Assembly (NCBI GenBank): GCA_003520285.1
Contig: DOVB01000163.1
Location: 1-6,102 of the forward strand
DNA length: 6,102 nucleotides
Reading direction: 5' to 3'
Source: Halieaceae bacterium
GTDB lineage: Bacteria; Pseudomonadota; Gammaproteobacteria; Pseudomonadales; Halieaceae
Under the pieces are notes generated by a model that was not told the DNA's origin, ran no database searches, and saw only the letters and a list, made by a program, of their open reading frames with translations. The position numbers and the translations under genes were made by a program. Positions 6,096 to 6,102 of this stretch are shown here, piece after piece. Numbering within the stretch: position 1 is the first letter of the stretch; each line of letters starts with the position of its first letter.

Positions 6096-6102
6096 TTTTT
6101 TT

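Noticed and set aside
6084..6100. Weak hairpin AAAAAC-loop-GTTTTT at the right edge, possibly a terminator of an upstream gene
   Set aside because: The stem is nearly all A-T with a five-base loop, and the same bases are better explained by the repeated promoter-like element. The gene beyond the edge is not visible.

Overview
All genes in this window lie on the minus strand and are read from the right end to the left. The core is a complete cell-surface signalling cassette of the FecI-FecR-FecA type: an ECF sigma factor (5439-6011), its membrane anti-sigma/sensor FecR (4406-5437), and a TonB-dependent outer-membrane receptor with an N-terminal STN signalling domain (1741-4365). Two exported alpha/beta-hydrolase-type proteins follow: a complete DUF3089 protein (540-1670) and a hormone-sensitive-lipase-like enzyme that runs off the left edge (1-543). 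No RNA gene, insertion sequence, CRISPR array or integration site was seen. The longest non-coding stretch is 91 bases.

The content points to a Gram-negative, probably aquatic or marine gammaproteobacterium, because of the outer-membrane receptor, STN/FecR signalling, Sec signal peptides and moderate GC. This assignment rests on protein style only and is an inference; an alphaproteobacterial (sphingomonad-like) origin is not excluded.

The genes are tightly packed. The fecR start is best placed at a GTG one base after the sigma stop codon, with its ribosome-binding site inside the last sigma codons. The receptor starts 40 bases after fecR. A 70-base gap with a perfect 10-bp hairpin separates the receptor from the DUF3089 gene. 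The DUF3089 stop and the next hydrolase start overlap as ATGA. A reasonable model is that an extracellular ligand binds the receptor, the STN domain signals through FecR, FecR releases the sigma factor, and receptor expression rises. The two exported hydrolases would then cleave the imported compound, perhaps an ester, in the periplasm. The ligand is unknown, and iron is not implied by these genes alone.

The most interesting non-coding signal is a 27-base element found both upstream of the sigma gene (6069-6095) and across the receptor start (4352-4378). The two copies match at 19 of 27 positions with identical spacing between conserved blocks (CAGGGG, then a T-rich block, then GC.GTGTCT). 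It looks like a promoter pair for the encoded sigma factor, but the receptor copy overlaps the receptor's only conventional start codon. The receptor also carries a second signal-peptide-like segment, led by a methionine, between its STN domain and its TonB box.
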